From Nocardia aurea (GTDB lineage Bacteria > Actinomycetota > Actinomycetes > Mycobacteriales > Mycobacteriaceae): a stretch of 64,000 nucleotides of DNA. A program made the position numbers and the translations under genes. The stretch covers positions 372,001 to 436,000 of the forward strand of contig NZ_QCYJ01000005.1 of NCBI RefSeq assembly GCF_003123685.1, written 5' to 3'. Positions 27,458-36,781 of this stretch are shown here, piece by piece. A model generated the notes under the pieces. It had not been told where the DNA came from, ran no database searches, and was given only the letters and a program-made list of their open reading frames with translations. How positions within the stretch are numbered: position 1 is the first letter of the stretch; the number at the start of each line of letters is the position of its first letter.

Positions 27458-28933
27458 GTGGTTTCGCCCAAGTCCCTCGATGACTCCCCCGACGACGCAG
27501 CGCTGGACAGACGTACCCGATTGCTGGCCGCCGCCGCGGTCACCTTGGGAGGGTTGTCCGATGTATTGACGCCGTTGGGCGCGCTGTTCGCGGCACGCGG
27601 TCATCAGTTGTATCTCGTCGGCGGCAGCGTGCGGGACGCGGTGCTCGGGCGGCTCGGCACCGATCTGGATTTCACCACCGACGCCAGGCCCGAGGTGGTC
27701 CAAGAGATGATGCGCGGCTGGGCCGATCATCTCTGGGACACCGGCGGACTGGCCTTCGGGACGGTGAGCGCGGCCAAGGACGATCAGCAGCTCGAGATCA
27801 CCACCTTCCGCAGCGACGACTACGACCGGGTGTCGCGCAATCCCGAGGTGACCTTCGGCGACACGCTGGAGGGTGATCTGGTGCGCCGGGATTTCACCGT
27901 CAACGCGATGGCGGTGCGGATCGGCGCGGCGGGCGAACTGGAGTTCGTCGACCCGCTCGACGGTATCGCCGCGCTGCTCGCGGGCGTCCTCGATACACCC
28001 GCGGCGCCGCAGGACTCGTTCCACGACGATCCGCTCCGGATGTTGCGCGCGGCCAGGTTCGTCTCCCAGCTGGGTTTCGAACTCGCGCCGCGGGTCGAGA
28101 CCGCGATGACGGAGATGGCCGAGCAGATCGATCGGATCACCGCCGAGCGGGTGCGCACCGAACTCGACAAACTCATCGGCGGCGAGAATCCGATCGACGG
28201 CATCAACGTGATGTGCGAGACCGGTCTGGCCGCGCGGGTGCTGCCCGAGGTGCCCGCCATGAAACTCGAGATCGACGAGCACCACCAGCACAAGGACGTC
28301 TACTGGCATTCGCTGACCGTGCTGAAACAGGCCATCGATCTGGAGGACGGCGATCCGGATCTGGTGCTGCGCTGGGCGGCGCTGCTGCACGACATCGGCA
28401 AACCCGACACCAAGCGCAACGAGCCCGCGGGCGGGGTCAGCTTCCATCACCACGAGGTGGTCGGCGCGAAGATGGTGCGCAAACGGATGCGCGCGCTGAA
28501 ATACCCCAAGCAGTTCACCGAGGACGTGGCGCGGCTGGTCTTCCTGCACCTGCGTTTCCACGGGTACGGCAAGGGACAGTGGACCGATTCCGCGGTCCGT
28601 CGCTATGTCACCGACGCCGACGAACTGCTGCCCCGGTTGCACAAACTGGTCAGGGCCGACTGCACCACCCGCAACAAGCGCAGGGCCGCGGCGCTGCGAG
28701 CCACCTACGACGAGTTGGAGGAGCGCATCGCCCGCCTGCGCGAGCAGGAGGATCTGGCGAAGGTGCGCCCCGATCTGGACGGCAACGCGATCATGGAATT
28801 GCTCGGTCTCCCGCCAGGCCCCGAGGTCGGGAAGGCGTGGAGTTTCCTCAGGGAGTTGCGCCTGGACCGCGGGCCGCTGAGCCGGGAAGAGGCCGAATCC
28901 GCCCTGCTGGAGTGGTGGAAGTCGAAGTCCTGA
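27458..28933 (+). CDS. pcnA: CCA-adding enzyme / poly(A) polymerase-family tRNA nucleotidyltransferase
   Basis: Adds or repairs the 3' CCA of tRNA. About 491 residues: HQLYLVGGSVRDAVLG, TDLDFTTDARPE (catalytic aspartates), RRDFTVNAMAV and FHDDPLRMLRAARFVSQLGF. An HD domain (DEHHQHKDVYWHSLTVL, RWAALLHDIGKP, VSFHHHEVVGAKM) follows, as in mycobacterial PcnA, and the tail ends in RLDRGPLSREEAESALLEWW. GTG 27458 (MVSPKSLDD) is chosen because the open frame back to 27341 is Arg/Gly-rich and unlike any relative. It diverges from the Nudix operon; its TGA abuts the stop of the next, convergent gene. Confidence 0.95.
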   Translation: MVSPKSLDDSPDDAALDRRTRLLAAAAVTLGGLSDVLTPLGALFAARGHQLYLVGGSVRDAVLGRLGTDLDFTTDARPEVVQEMMRGWADHLWDTGGLAFGTVSAAKDDQQLEITTFRSDDYDRVSRNPEVTFGDTLEGDLVRRDFTVNAMAVRIGAAGELEFVDPLDGIAALLAGVLDTPAAPQDSFHDDPLRMLRAARFVSQLGFELAPRVETAMTEMAEQIDRITAERVRTELDKLIGGENPIDGINVMCETGLAARVLPEVPAMKLEIDEHHQHKDVYWHSLTVLKQAIDLEDGDPDLVLRWAALLHDIGKPDTKRNEPAGGVSFHHHEVVGAKMVRKRMRALKYPKQFTEDVARLVFLHLRFHGYGKGQWTDSAVRRYVTDADELLPRLHKLVRADCTTRNKRRAAALRATYDELEERIARLREQEDLAKVRPDLDGNAIMELLGLPPGPEVGKAWSFLRELRLDRGPLSREEAESALLEWWKSKS

Positions 28934-29749
28934 TCAGAAGATGATCAGCGTGGTTCCGGCCACGATGGCCGACCGCATCTGCGCCAGATCGAAGGATCCG
29001 GTCATCTCCGGTAATTCGACGCGGAACCGGATCAGGTCCTCGTCGCGGGCGGCGAAGGCGACGCGCGCGCGGTGCGGCAGATCCGTCAGTCGCACGCCGG
29101 GCGCGCGGACGAGGGTGCGCGGCACCCGGAAACCGAGCCAGTTCGCCCGGTGGACCTCGATCGTCAGCAGATCGTCGGTGATGGCGGCGTCGATGAGCGC
29201 CGTCAGCCTGCGGGTCCGGTGCGAAGCCCTGATCAGGCCGTTCTGCTCGACCCGTAGCGACCAGTCGAGCGGCTGTTCGTTGAGCCAGCCGACCAGCGCC
29301 TCGACGGTGAGCGTGCCCTCGACGTCGATGTGGGAGGCGCGGACCTTGGTCGGGACGCCGGGGATCATCCTGACCCCGTGCGCGATCACGGTGACCGCTT
29401 CGACCGGGTGGGCGTCCCAGTGCACCCGGGACAGCACGGTCTTGGTCTGGAAATGCGCGCCTCGGCGTCGCACCTTGAGTACCTGGAGGGTGGCCCGCAC
29501 GTCGTGGCCGAGCAGCGTCGCGGTGAGTTCCTGGCCACCGAAACGGCTCAGGATGCCTTCGCTGAGCACGGTCATCAACACATCGGGCATCAGCGCGGTG
29601 ACGGTGCCCATGCCGAGGTCGGCTACCGGATCCACCCAGGAGGTGGTGACGGTGACCCACTGCTCCAGCCAGGACTGGTCGAACAGGCGTTTACCGAGAT
29701 CCACAGCCCGGGACGGCGACCATGACTTCGGATCGAAATACGTGGCCAT
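28934..29749 (-). CDS. Conserved hypothetical protein
   Basis: 271 residues, not recognised with certainty. It starts MATYFDPKSWSPSRAVDLGKRLFDQSW. It has no signal peptide or TM helix, is rich in beta strands (LTATLLGHDVRATLQVLKVRRRG, HIDVEGTLTVEALVGWLNEQPLDW, LTIEVHRANWLGFRVPRTLV) and resembles DUF2993/LmeA-like lipid-binding beta proteins only in overall pattern. ATG 29749 is preferred; longer frames run into the divergent pxpA region. Its stop shares the palindrome TGATCA with the pcnA stop (convergent, zero spacing). Its divergent neighbour is pxpA, 111 bp away. Confidence 0.8.
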   Translation of the reverse strand: MATYFDPKSWSPSRAVDLGKRLFDQSWLEQWVTVTTSWVDPVADLGMGTVTALMPDVLMTVLSEGILSRFGGQELTATLLGHDVRATLQVLKVRRRGAHFQTKTVLSRVHWDAHPVEAVTVIAHGVRMIPGVPTKVRASHIDVEGTLTVEALVGWLNEQPLDWSLRVEQNGLIRASHRTRRLTALIDAAITDDLLTIEVHRANWLGFRVPRTLVRAPGVRLTDLPHRARVAFAARDEDLIRFRVELPEMTGSFDLAQMRSAIVAGTTLIIF

Positions 29750-29860
29750 GACCGGTCCGAGAGTACTCGGCGGCCGATGGTGGCACAGTGGGTATGTGGT
29801 CCGAGTCACCTGGGACCCAGGTGTCCCGGGGTCCGGCAGATCGACATTCGGAGGACGGGT

Positions 29861-30613
29861 ATGCCGCTGGATCTGAACAGTGATCTCGGCGAAGGTTTCG
29901 GCGCGTGGACGATGGGCGACGACGCGGCCATGCTCGACATCGTCACCAGCGCGAATATCGCGTGCGGGTTCCACGCGGGCGATCCGGTGATCATGCGCCG
30001 GATGTGCGCGCTCGCCGTCGAGAAGGGCGTGCGGATCGGCGCGCACGTCGGCTATCGCGATCGGGCGGGATTCGGGCGACGGGCGATCGTGATGGATCCG
30101 TCCGAACTACGCGACGAGACCCTCTATCAGATCGGTGCCCTCGATGCCTTCGCGCGCGCGGCCGGTGATCGGGTGCGCTACGTCAAACCGCATGGCGCGC
30201 TCTATCATTCGGCGGGCCGGGATCGCCGGTACGCCGACGCCGTGATCGCGGCGCTGGCCGAATACGATCCGCGGCTGGCGTTGCTCGGTCCGGCGGGCAG
30301 TCGGTTGGAGGACGCCGCGGTGGCGCGCGGTGTGCGTTTCGTCGGCGAGGGATTCGCCGATCGCGGGTACACCCCGGCGGGCGCGCTCGCCCCGCGCGGG
30401 ACCCCCGGCGCGGTGCTGCACGCGAACGAGGCCGTGGCGCAGGCGGTATCGATCGCGCTGACCGGTGGAGTGCGCGCCGTCGAGGGCGGCGAGGTGAAGG
30501 TGATGGCGCAGAGTATCTGTGTGCACGGCGACACCCCGTCCGCCGTGGAGATGGCACGGCGGATCCGCGTCTCGCTGGTCGACGCCGGGGTCCCGATCGA
30601 ATCGTTCGCGTGA
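29861..30613 (+). CDS. pxpA: 5-oxoprolinase subunit A (LamB/YcsF family)
   Basis: 250 residues; with PxpB and PxpC forms the ATP-dependent enzyme that opens 5-oxo-L-proline to glutamate. It starts MPLDLNSDLGEGFGAWTMGDDAAML, then NIACGFHAGDP, GAHVGYRDRAGFGRR, YVKPHGALYH and EGFADRGYTPAGALAPRG, all family hallmarks. ATG 29861 has GGAGGA 7-12 nt upstream. First gene of the pxpABC set, whose order here is A-B-C. Confidence 0.95.
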   Translation: MPLDLNSDLGEGFGAWTMGDDAAMLDIVTSANIACGFHAGDPVIMRRMCALAVEKGVRIGAHVGYRDRAGFGRRAIVMDPSELRDETLYQIGALDAFARAAGDRVRYVKPHGALYHSAGRDRRYADAVIAALAEYDPRLALLGPAGSRLEDAAVARGVRFVGEGFADRGYTPAGALAPRGTPGAVLHANEAVAQAVSIALTGGVRAVEGGEVKVMAQSICVHGDTPSAVEMARRIRVSLVDAGVPIESFA

Positions 30614-30772
30614 GCGGCCGCCACGGCGGATCGCGTCTGATCTTCGGCGCCGCCGATTCCCGGTCGATCCGTGGCGAACGTTCCGACGGCAGCCGGGACG
30701 GCGACGGTGTCCCGGGTTCGCACGTGCCTGGCCGTCGCGTGCGAGGCCGAACGATACCGAGGGGGTAGCGCG

Positions 30773-31426
30773 ATGGCGGGCGAGAACACGTCGACCGAGC
30801 CGGGCCGGCTCATCAGGGCGGCGGGCGATCGCGCATTCCTGGTGACCGCGTCGCCTGTCGCTGTCGCCGCCGAAATGCGCGCTGTCGCGGGGGTGCGGGA
30901 TGTGCTGCCCGCGGCGGAAACCGTGCTGGTGACCCTCGAATCGGTCGGCGACGCGCACCGGGTCCGCACCCGACTGGAGCAGATCCTGCGCGAGCATTCC
31001 CCCGGAAACTCCCCGTCCGCAGTGCCTTTCGAGTCCGACGCCGAACCCGTGCGCATCGAGGTCGAGTACGACGGCGCTGACCTGACCGAGGTCGCCCGCT
31101 TACTGGACATGAGCGTGTCCGAAGTGGTCGCCGCGCATACCGGGACGCTGTGGTACTGCGGATTCATCGGTTTCGCACCGGGTTTCGGCTATCTGCGCGC
31201 GCCGGACGGGCGTCTGGACGTCCCGCGCCTGGCCCAGGCCCGCACCGCGATTCCGGCGGGTGCGGTGGCACTGGCAGGCGGGTATTCGGCCGTGTATCCG
31301 CGTGCGACACCGGGAGGTTGGCGACTCATCGGTCGCACCGCGACGCCGATGTGGGATATCGATCGCGATCCGCCCGCGCTGATCCGCGCGGGCACGACGG
31401 TGCGTTTCGTGGAGGCGGGGCGATGA
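30773..31426 (+). CDS. pxpB: 5-oxoprolinase subunit B
   Basis: 217 residues, allophanate-hydrolase subunit 1 fold: LIRAAGDRAFLV at the start, then GFIGFAPGFGYLRAPDGRL and ARTAIPAGAVALAGGYSAVYPRATPGGWRLIGRT. ATG 30773 follows GGGGGT; the frame is open 34 codons further up but without family similarity. It is 159 bp after pxpA, a longer gap than usual for this operon, and overlaps pxpC by 4 nt (ATGA). Confidence 0.94.
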   Translation: MAGENTSTEPGRLIRAAGDRAFLVTASPVAVAAEMRAVAGVRDVLPAAETVLVTLESVGDAHRVRTRLEQILREHSPGNSPSAVPFESDAEPVRIEVEYDGADLTEVARLLDMSVSEVVAAHTGTLWYCGFIGFAPGFGYLRAPDGRLDVPRLAQARTAIPAGAVALAGGYSAVYPRATPGGWRLIGRTATPMWDIDRDPPALIRAGTTVRFVEAGR

Positions 31427-32283
31427 TCGTCGTCGAACAGGTCGGACCGCTGGCCACCATCCAGGATCTCGGCAGGCCGGGCTGGTTCGGCTCCGGTGTC
31501 GGACCGTCGGGCGCGGCCGACCGCGCCTCCTCCGCACTCGCCAATCGCCTGGTCGGCAACCCCGAATCCGCCGCGCTACTCGAGGTTCTGGTCGGCGGCG
31601 TGGTGCTGCGCGCCGATCGCCACCACACCCTCGCGGTGACCGGCGCGCCCGCGCCCGCCACGGTCGACGGCACCCCGGTCGGACCCGCCAGTGTCGTCGA
31701 ACTCGAAGCGGGACAGACCCTTCGGCTCGGCATGGCGCAGCGGGGACTGCGCAGTTATATCGCCGTGCGCGGCGGTATAGATATCGCGCCGGTGCTCGGC
31801 TCGCGCAGTCTCGACACGATGTCGGGTATCGGCCCGCCGCCGGTGCGGGCCGGTGACCTGCTGCCCGTCGGCCCCGCGCCACGCACCTATCCGATCGTCG
31901 ACCTCGCCCCGGTGGTGCAACCGGAAGCGGGCACCCTCACCGTGCACGCCATGCTCGGCCCCCGCGACGACTGGTTCATCGAACCGAACGCGCTGTTCGA
32001 GGGCGAATGGTCGGTCTCGCCCGACGCCGACCGCGTCGGCGTCCGGCTCGAACGCCGTGCCGGGCCGCCGCTGCGTCGCCGCAGTGACGACGAATTGCGC
32101 ACGGAGGGTGTGGCACTGGGCTCGATCCAGGTGCCGCCGAGCGGGAATCCGGTGATCTTCCTCGCCGATCATCCGATCACCGGCGGCTATCCGGTGATCG
32201 CGGTGGTGCTCGACGCCGAGGTCGATCTGGTGGCCCAGGCCCGTCCCGGGCAGGCGCTGCGTCTGCGTCCGCCCCCTCGCTAG
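31423..32283 (+). CDS. pxpC: 5-oxoprolinase subunit C
   Basis: 286 residues, biotin-dependent-carboxylase-like/allophanate hydrolase subunit 2 fold: MIVVEQVGPLATIQDLGRPG, GPSGAADRASSALANRLVGN, IAVRGGIDIAPVLGSRS, then PPSGNPVIFLADHPITGGYPVIA. It starts in the ATGA overlap with pxpB and completes the operon. It is convergent with the DUF4185 gene 18 bp downstream, with no clear terminator between them. Confidence 0.95.
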   Translation: MIVVEQVGPLATIQDLGRPGWFGSGVGPSGAADRASSALANRLVGNPESAALLEVLVGGVVLRADRHHTLAVTGAPAPATVDGTPVGPASVVELEAGQTLRLGMAQRGLRSYIAVRGGIDIAPVLGSRSLDTMSGIGPPPVRAGDLLPVGPAPRTYPIVDLAPVVQPEAGTLTVHAMLGPRDDWFIEPNALFEGEWSVSPDADRVGVRLERRAGPPLRRRSDDELRTEGVALGSIQVPPSGNPVIFLADHPITGGYPVIAVVLDAEVDLVAQARPGQALRLRPPPR

Positions 32284-32301
32284 GGTCCGATCGCTACTCC
32301 G

Positions 32302-33906
32302 TCATCGAGGCGAATCCAGTTTCGCCCGCATGAGATACACGTTGTAGCTGTCCCACGCAGACACCGTGAAATACAGATCGGTATCGGTCGACCACGGATG
32401 GATGAAGCCGCCGTAGGCCTTCGGGTAGTCCAGGGTGGAGGCCACCGGGACCGAATCGCTCCACACGCCCTGCGGTGTCGCGGCCTGCCGCAGCACGATC
32501 GAGGCCTTCAACGGATCGAGGTACATCATCTGCCAGCGGTCGGCCATCGCGTCGTACCGCACGGACAGTTCGCTGGCGATACCGCGGAACAGCGGCGTCG
32601 CCTGGTTCTCGGCCGCGGGCGCCCAGCTGCCGTCGACCCAGTACTGGTAGGCGGATTTGTTGAGCACTTCGTCCTTGTCCACCCTGGCCAGCCCGGTGAC
32701 GCCGAGCCTGCCGTTGGGTGTGCCGAACATGTACACGTACTCCCCGTGCGGGACCATCGCGGCCACCTGGAAACGACCGAATCCGAAGATGTTGTCCCAC
32801 CTGGCGTGCTGATCCTTGATCCAGGTGCTGCCGCCGTCGTCGGAGTAGGCGATGCCGCCGAAGTTGGTCGACCACATGCCGGGGGTCCGGCTCCAGTGGT
32901 TGATCGACATATAGCTCAGGTATTGCCGTTTCCCGATGGCGAATCCCGAGGTCGGGATGACGGTGGTCTCCCAGTTCTTGATCTTGCGGCTGGACAGGAA
33001 TTCCGCGGCGTGACAACGGCTGTCCTGGACCATGGTGTCGATGACGAGACCGTCGGACAGATCGCGGTCGGTGCTGAATCCGAGCACATTGCTGCGCCAG
33101 TCCGGTCCGCCGAAACGGCCGTACTCCCAGCCCTCGCCGAAGGTGTCGCCGAAGGCCATCGCGATCTTGCCCGGTTCGCTCTCCCACATCAGCCCGAGAT
33201 CGGTGCCGTCGACCTGCCAGCGCATATCGGTGCGGTTGATCGATCCGTGCCCGGTCACCTGGCCGATCATGTCGACCGCGCCGAGCCGGGGTGTGCCGAG
33301 GGGCTGGGCGACCGGACCCGGTTCCACCGGATGCACGACGTGCGGCGGCGCGGGTTGCGGTGTGTCGCCCTCGCCGCCCGGCACCGGAATCGGAATGGGT
33401 TCGATCTCGGGCCGCAGCTCGATCCTCGGCAGTTCCAGTGCGGCCGATCCGGATCCGGATCCCGACGCGGAACCGGAATTCGAGCCCGACCCCGAGCCGG
33501 TGTCGGGCGCGGTGGAGCCCGACTCCGGCGACTCCTCGACCGGTTTCGGCGTGTCCCGCACATCCGGGCACGGGTTGCGGCAGGGATCGGCGGGCAGCGG
33601 TTCGGCGACGATCCGGGTGTTGTCCTGGGGCGGATCGGGCACCGTGACCGGAGTGATCTCGGGTACCGGAACCCAGATGTCGATCACCGGCGGGATATCG
33701 ATCACCGGCGGGGGCGGCAGGCTCGGATCCGGTTGGCGCGCCAGCGGGTCGAAGCCGACCTCGCCGCAGACATTCGTCGGCGGCGGCAGCCACGGCGCGG
33801 GCGCGGCGGACGCGGAGGGCACGAAGGGGACCGGCAGTGAGAGTGCCCCGAGTAGCGCGACACCGAACAGCGCGGGCGCCTCCAGCTTCCCCGGCAGCAG
33901 GCCCAT
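32302..33906 (-). CDS. Secreted DUF4185-domain protein
   Basis: 534 residues. Signal peptide at 1-34 (LFGVALLGALSLPVPFVPSASA), then a Pro-rich segment and a Gly/Ser/acidic low-complexity linker at about 130-165. From about 200 comes a beta-propeller-like DUF4185 domain: MIGQVTGHGSINRTDMRWQ, KIAMAFGDTFGEGW, GIAYSDDGGSTWIKD, MFGTPNGRLGVTGLARV. Four cysteines near 100-115 could form disulfides. The function of DUF4185 proteins is not established; the fold recalls glycan-binding propellers. It is probably exported through Sec. Confidence 0.88.
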   Translation of the reverse strand: MGLLPGKLEAPALFGVALLGALSLPVPFVPSASAAPAPWLPPPTNVCGEVGFDPLARQPDPSLPPPPVIDIPPVIDIWVPVPEITPVTVPDPPQDNTRIVAEPLPADPCRNPCPDVRDTPKPVEESPESGSTAPDTGSGSGSNSGSASGSGSGSAALELPRIELRPEIEPIPIPVPGGEGDTPQPAPPHVVHPVEPGPVAQPLGTPRLGAVDMIGQVTGHGSINRTDMRWQVDGTDLGLMWESEPGKIAMAFGDTFGEGWEYGRFGGPDWRSNVLGFSTDRDLSDGLVIDTMVQDSRCHAAEFLSSRKIKNWETTVIPTSGFAIGKRQYLSYMSINHWSRTPGMWSTNFGGIAYSDDGGSTWIKDQHARWDNIFGFGRFQVAAMVPHGEYVYMFGTPNGRLGVTGLARVDKDEVLNKSAYQYWVDGSWAPAAENQATPLFRGIASELSVRYDAMADRWQMMYLDPLKASIVLRQAATPQGVWSDSVPVASTLDYPKAYGGFIHPWSTDTDLYFTVSAWDSYNVYLMRAKLDSPR

Positions 33907-34043
33907 ATGTATCGACTCCCCGTTGGTTCGGATCGAAGCAAGATCAACCTACCGGATCGGACCTCCTCGGGCGGGGCGCCGGACCCATGTGCCGACCGCC
34001 GATCGCACGGAACCGGATGCGGCCCACTCGCGTCCAATCAGAT

Positions 34044-34619
34044 ATGAACGAGATCGAGTACGTGTTCGGCACGGGCGACGGCACGGTCCACGTCTGGGCT
34101 TCCCAGGCCGACCTGGAGCTGGCGCAGACCGGCACCACCGACGCGGTCCAACTGGATTTCGACGGTGACGGTCTCGCCGACGACGCCCTCTGGGATTCCG
34201 CGGGTACCGGGTCCGCCGATATCGCGGCGCTGGACCTGGACGACGACGGCGTGCTCGACCACTTCTACACCGACCCGACCGGACTGGGCATCTGGGATCA
34301 CCGGATCACCGGTTCCGCGGAGGACGCCGAGCAGGAGCCTCTGGACTGGATCCTGCGCACGGGTCCGTTTCCGGACACGAGTCCCGAATCGAACAATGTG
34401 GTCGCCGAGGGCCTTTCCGCGGCACTCGCGGAATACCCCGTCGCACCGTTCGAAACCACGGTGCGGGATATCGATGTCGTCCCCGATGGTGTCCCCGACC
34501 TGCTCGAGCACACCGTCGCGGTGTGCTCGGATCGGCGGGGCCGCATTGTCGAGGGACCTACCGAACCCGGTGTCGGCACCATCGACGGTGCCGATCCGTC
34601 CCCGTCCGACTCTCCCTAG
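34044..34619 (+). CDS. Acidic hypothetical protein with DxDxDG-like repeats
   Basis: 191 residues, strongly acidic. Two Ca-binding-like segments, LDFDGDGLADDALWD and LDLDDDGVLDHFYTD, lie about 25 residues apart, and RDIDVVPDGVPDLLEHT is a weaker third. It starts MNEIEYVFGTGDGTVHVW. There is no signal peptide or TM helix. It resembles actinobacterial proteins grouped as DUF6802, but that assignment is tentative. The stop overlaps the convergent MFS gene stop in a shared CTAG. Confidence 0.75.
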   Translation: MNEIEYVFGTGDGTVHVWASQADLELAQTGTTDAVQLDFDGDGLADDALWDSAGTGSADIAALDLDDDGVLDHFYTDPTGLGIWDHRITGSAEDAEQEPLDWILRTGPFPDTSPESNNVVAEGLSAALAEYPVAPFETTVRDIDVVPDGVPDLLEHTVAVCSDRRGRIVEGPTEPGVGTIDGADPSPSDSP

Positions 34620-36004
34620 TCGACCGCCGCGGGCGGCCGCCGATCCGCGGCACGACCTCGCCGCAGCACGAGCAGGACGGCCACGATCCCGCAGCAGTAG
34701 ACGACCGCGCCCGCGATGACGAGGGGCAGCGAACGCCCGTCGGGCGGGATGACGAGCGCGGCCGTCGCGAGGGCGAGCACGAAGGCGATATTGAAAACCG
34801 TGTCCTGGAGTGCGAATACCTGGCCGCGTCGGGCGTCGTCGATATCGATCTGCATGGTGGCGTCACCGGTCAGCTTGATCGTCTGCCCGGCCAAGCCGAA
34901 CAGGAACGCGCCGAGCAGGAGCATCTGGTGCGCTCGATCGGCCGCGACGCCCGTCTCGGCCACCGCGATCGGGGTCACCAGCGTCACCTGAACGAGCGCC
35001 GCGACGCACAGACCGACGATCACCGTGCGCGGGCGTCCCCAGCGTGGAATCAGCAGCGGCGCGATCCCGGCCGCGACCACCATGCCCGCGGCGGTCGCGG
35101 CGATGGCGACGCCGAATCCGATCAGGCCGGAACCGAGTTCCGAGCCCTGGTCGGTGGGCTGGCGCAGCACGAGCACCATGAGCAGGGTGTTGACGCCGAA
35201 CACGATCCGATGGGTGCCGATGCCGAGCATCGCGGTGCTCACCTGCGCGGATTGCCACACGGCTCGTGCCCCGGTGCGCAGTCCGGTGGCGATCGCGTGG
35301 ATCGCGCTCGCCGCACCCGCCGCGCCCGGTTCCGGCCCGAGTGCGCGCGGCCGGAATCGCGCCGCGATCACGGCGCTGACGATCGATCCGGTCCCGCTGG
35401 CCGCCACCGCGACCGCGGCACCGGCGTCGCCGGGCCCGATCAGTCCGATGATCGCCACCGCCGCCGCGGCGCCGATCCCGGCGCACGCGGAAGCCGCCGT
35501 AGCGAGTACCGAATTCATCGGGACCAGCCATTCCTGCGCGAGCACCCTCGGCAGTGCCGCGGAGACCCCCGCCATCACGAACCGGCTCACCCCTACCACC
35601 GCGAGCGCGAGCAGGAGCAGCGGCGTCTCCCCGGCTCCCGCGAGCAGCGCGCCCGCGGCGACAGCGATGAGCCCGGCGCGCAACACCGCGGCCACGAGCA
35701 ATACGGCACGCCGGTCCCAGCGGTCGAGCAGGGCGCCCGCGTACGGTCCGATCAGGGAATACGGCAGCAGCAGGACGGCGAAACCCGCCGCGATGGCGAG
35801 CGGGTCGGTTTCGCGTTCCGGGTTGAACAGGATCGCGCCCGACAGCGCGGCCTGGAACATTCCGTCACCGAACTGCCCGGAGAAACGGATGATCGCCAGT
35901 CGCGCGACGGCCGGATTGTTCCGCAGCGCCGTGCGCCAGGCCGTCCAGCGCGGTGGCGACGGCTCGCCGGCCGGTAGCGGGCTTTCGGGGCGAGCGGTCG
36001 GCAC
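34616..36004 (-). CDS. MFS transporter
   Basis: 462 residues with about 12 hydrophobic segments, starting (GTG 36004) MPTARPESPLPAGEPSPPRW before TM1. MFS-type loop RWDRRAVLLVAAVLRAGLI occurs after TM2, and LIPRWGRPRTVIVGLC after TM8. The substrate cannot be inferred; efflux is likely for this group. It lies 35 bp downstream of the Nudix gene on the same strand, probably co-transcribed. Confidence 0.85.
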   Translation of the reverse strand: MPTARPESPLPAGEPSPPRWTAWRTALRNNPAVARLAIIRFSGQFGDGMFQAALSGAILFNPERETDPLAIAAGFAVLLLPYSLIGPYAGALLDRWDRRAVLLVAAVLRAGLIAVAAGALLAGAGETPLLLLALAVVGVSRFVMAGVSAALPRVLAQEWLVPMNSVLATAASACAGIGAAAAVAIIGLIGPGDAGAAVAVAASGTGSIVSAVIAARFRPRALGPEPGAAGAASAIHAIATGLRTGARAVWQSAQVSTAMLGIGTHRIVFGVNTLLMVLVLRQPTDQGSELGSGLIGFGVAIAATAAGMVVAAGIAPLLIPRWGRPRTVIVGLCVAALVQVTLVTPIAVAETGVAADRAHQMLLLGAFLFGLAGQTIKLTGDATMQIDIDDARRGQVFALQDTVFNIAFVLALATAALVIPPDGRSLPLVIAGAVVYCCGIVAVLLVLRRGRAADRRPPAAVD

Positions 36005-36039
36005 CCTGCCGATTGTGCCTTCCCGCTCACCCCACCCGG

Positions 36040-36519
36040 TCACGCGGGATGCGAGGAATCGAGTGTCTGCACCAGGGCGCTGATGGTTTGCCGCATATCG
36101 GGTGCCATCGGCAGCCTGTCCAGCGCGGATGCGTCGATCCACGCGAAGGCGTCGTGTTCGCCGGGCGCCACCGAGACCTTCCCCGGGTAGGCTTCCACGA
36201 CGAAGTTGAACTTGCGCACCCTGGCCTTGGTGCGGGTGGCGTAGTCGATGGCGCCGAGGAATTCGGTGATGTCGCGTACGCGCAGCCCGGTCTCCTCGAA
36301 CAGCTCGCGGGCGACGCATTCGGCGAAGGTCTCCCCCGATTCGACGCCACCGCCGGGCAGTTCGTACATCCCGCCGTGGTAGTCGTTGGGCACCCGGCGT
36401 ACTACCAGGAGTTTGCCGTCACGGAAGACCGCCACACCGACGACGAAATCGCCGATGTCGTCAGCGCGCGCGGCCGCGCGGAGTTCGTGCTCGATGCCGT
36501 TGAGTTGCTCGAATCGCAT
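36040..36519 (-). CDS. Nudix hydrolase
   Basis: 159 residues with a complete Nudix box, GGGVESGETFAECVARELFEETG (about 55-78), after FVVGVAVFRDGKLLVVRR. It is a small generic hydrolase of nucleotide-like substrates and is unrelated in sequence to the Nudix protein at 26761. It starts at ATG 36519, upstream of an MFS gene, divergent from pirin. Confidence 0.9.
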   Translation of the reverse strand: MRFEQLNGIEHELRAAARADDIGDFVVGVAVFRDGKLLVVRRVPNDYHGGMYELPGGGVESGETFAECVARELFEETGLRVRDITEFLGAIDYATRTKARVRKFNFVVEAYPGKVSVAPGEHDAFAWIDASALDRLPMAPDMRQTISALVQTLDSSHPA

Positions 36520-36712
36520 CTGCCTGTCACCTCCGGTTTGCGTTGTGCCGCATCACCTTACGTATCCGGCTTCGTCCTGTTCGCCAGTCTTGTTCGCGGT
36601 ACCCTACTCGGCCGCGCGGCGGGTCCGCCTACCGGCAGTTGGTGCTCGCCATCCGTTCACCCGCTGGTCGCTCGCGTAAAATGCCGAGTGCACGACAATT
36701 TACTAGGAATTC

Positions 36713-36736
36713 GGAGTACCGCGTCGGATGTACTCC
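36713..36736. promoter_or_regulatory. Inverted repeat upstream of pirin
   Basis: GGAGTAC, 10 bp, GTACTCC, located 46 bp before the pirin start and about 195 bp before the divergent Nudix gene. It could be an operator; only symmetry and position support it. Confidence 0.3.
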
Positions 36737-36781
36737 TACCCTGAAAGGCGATCGGTGCACGGTCCCGAGAGGAGGGCCTCG

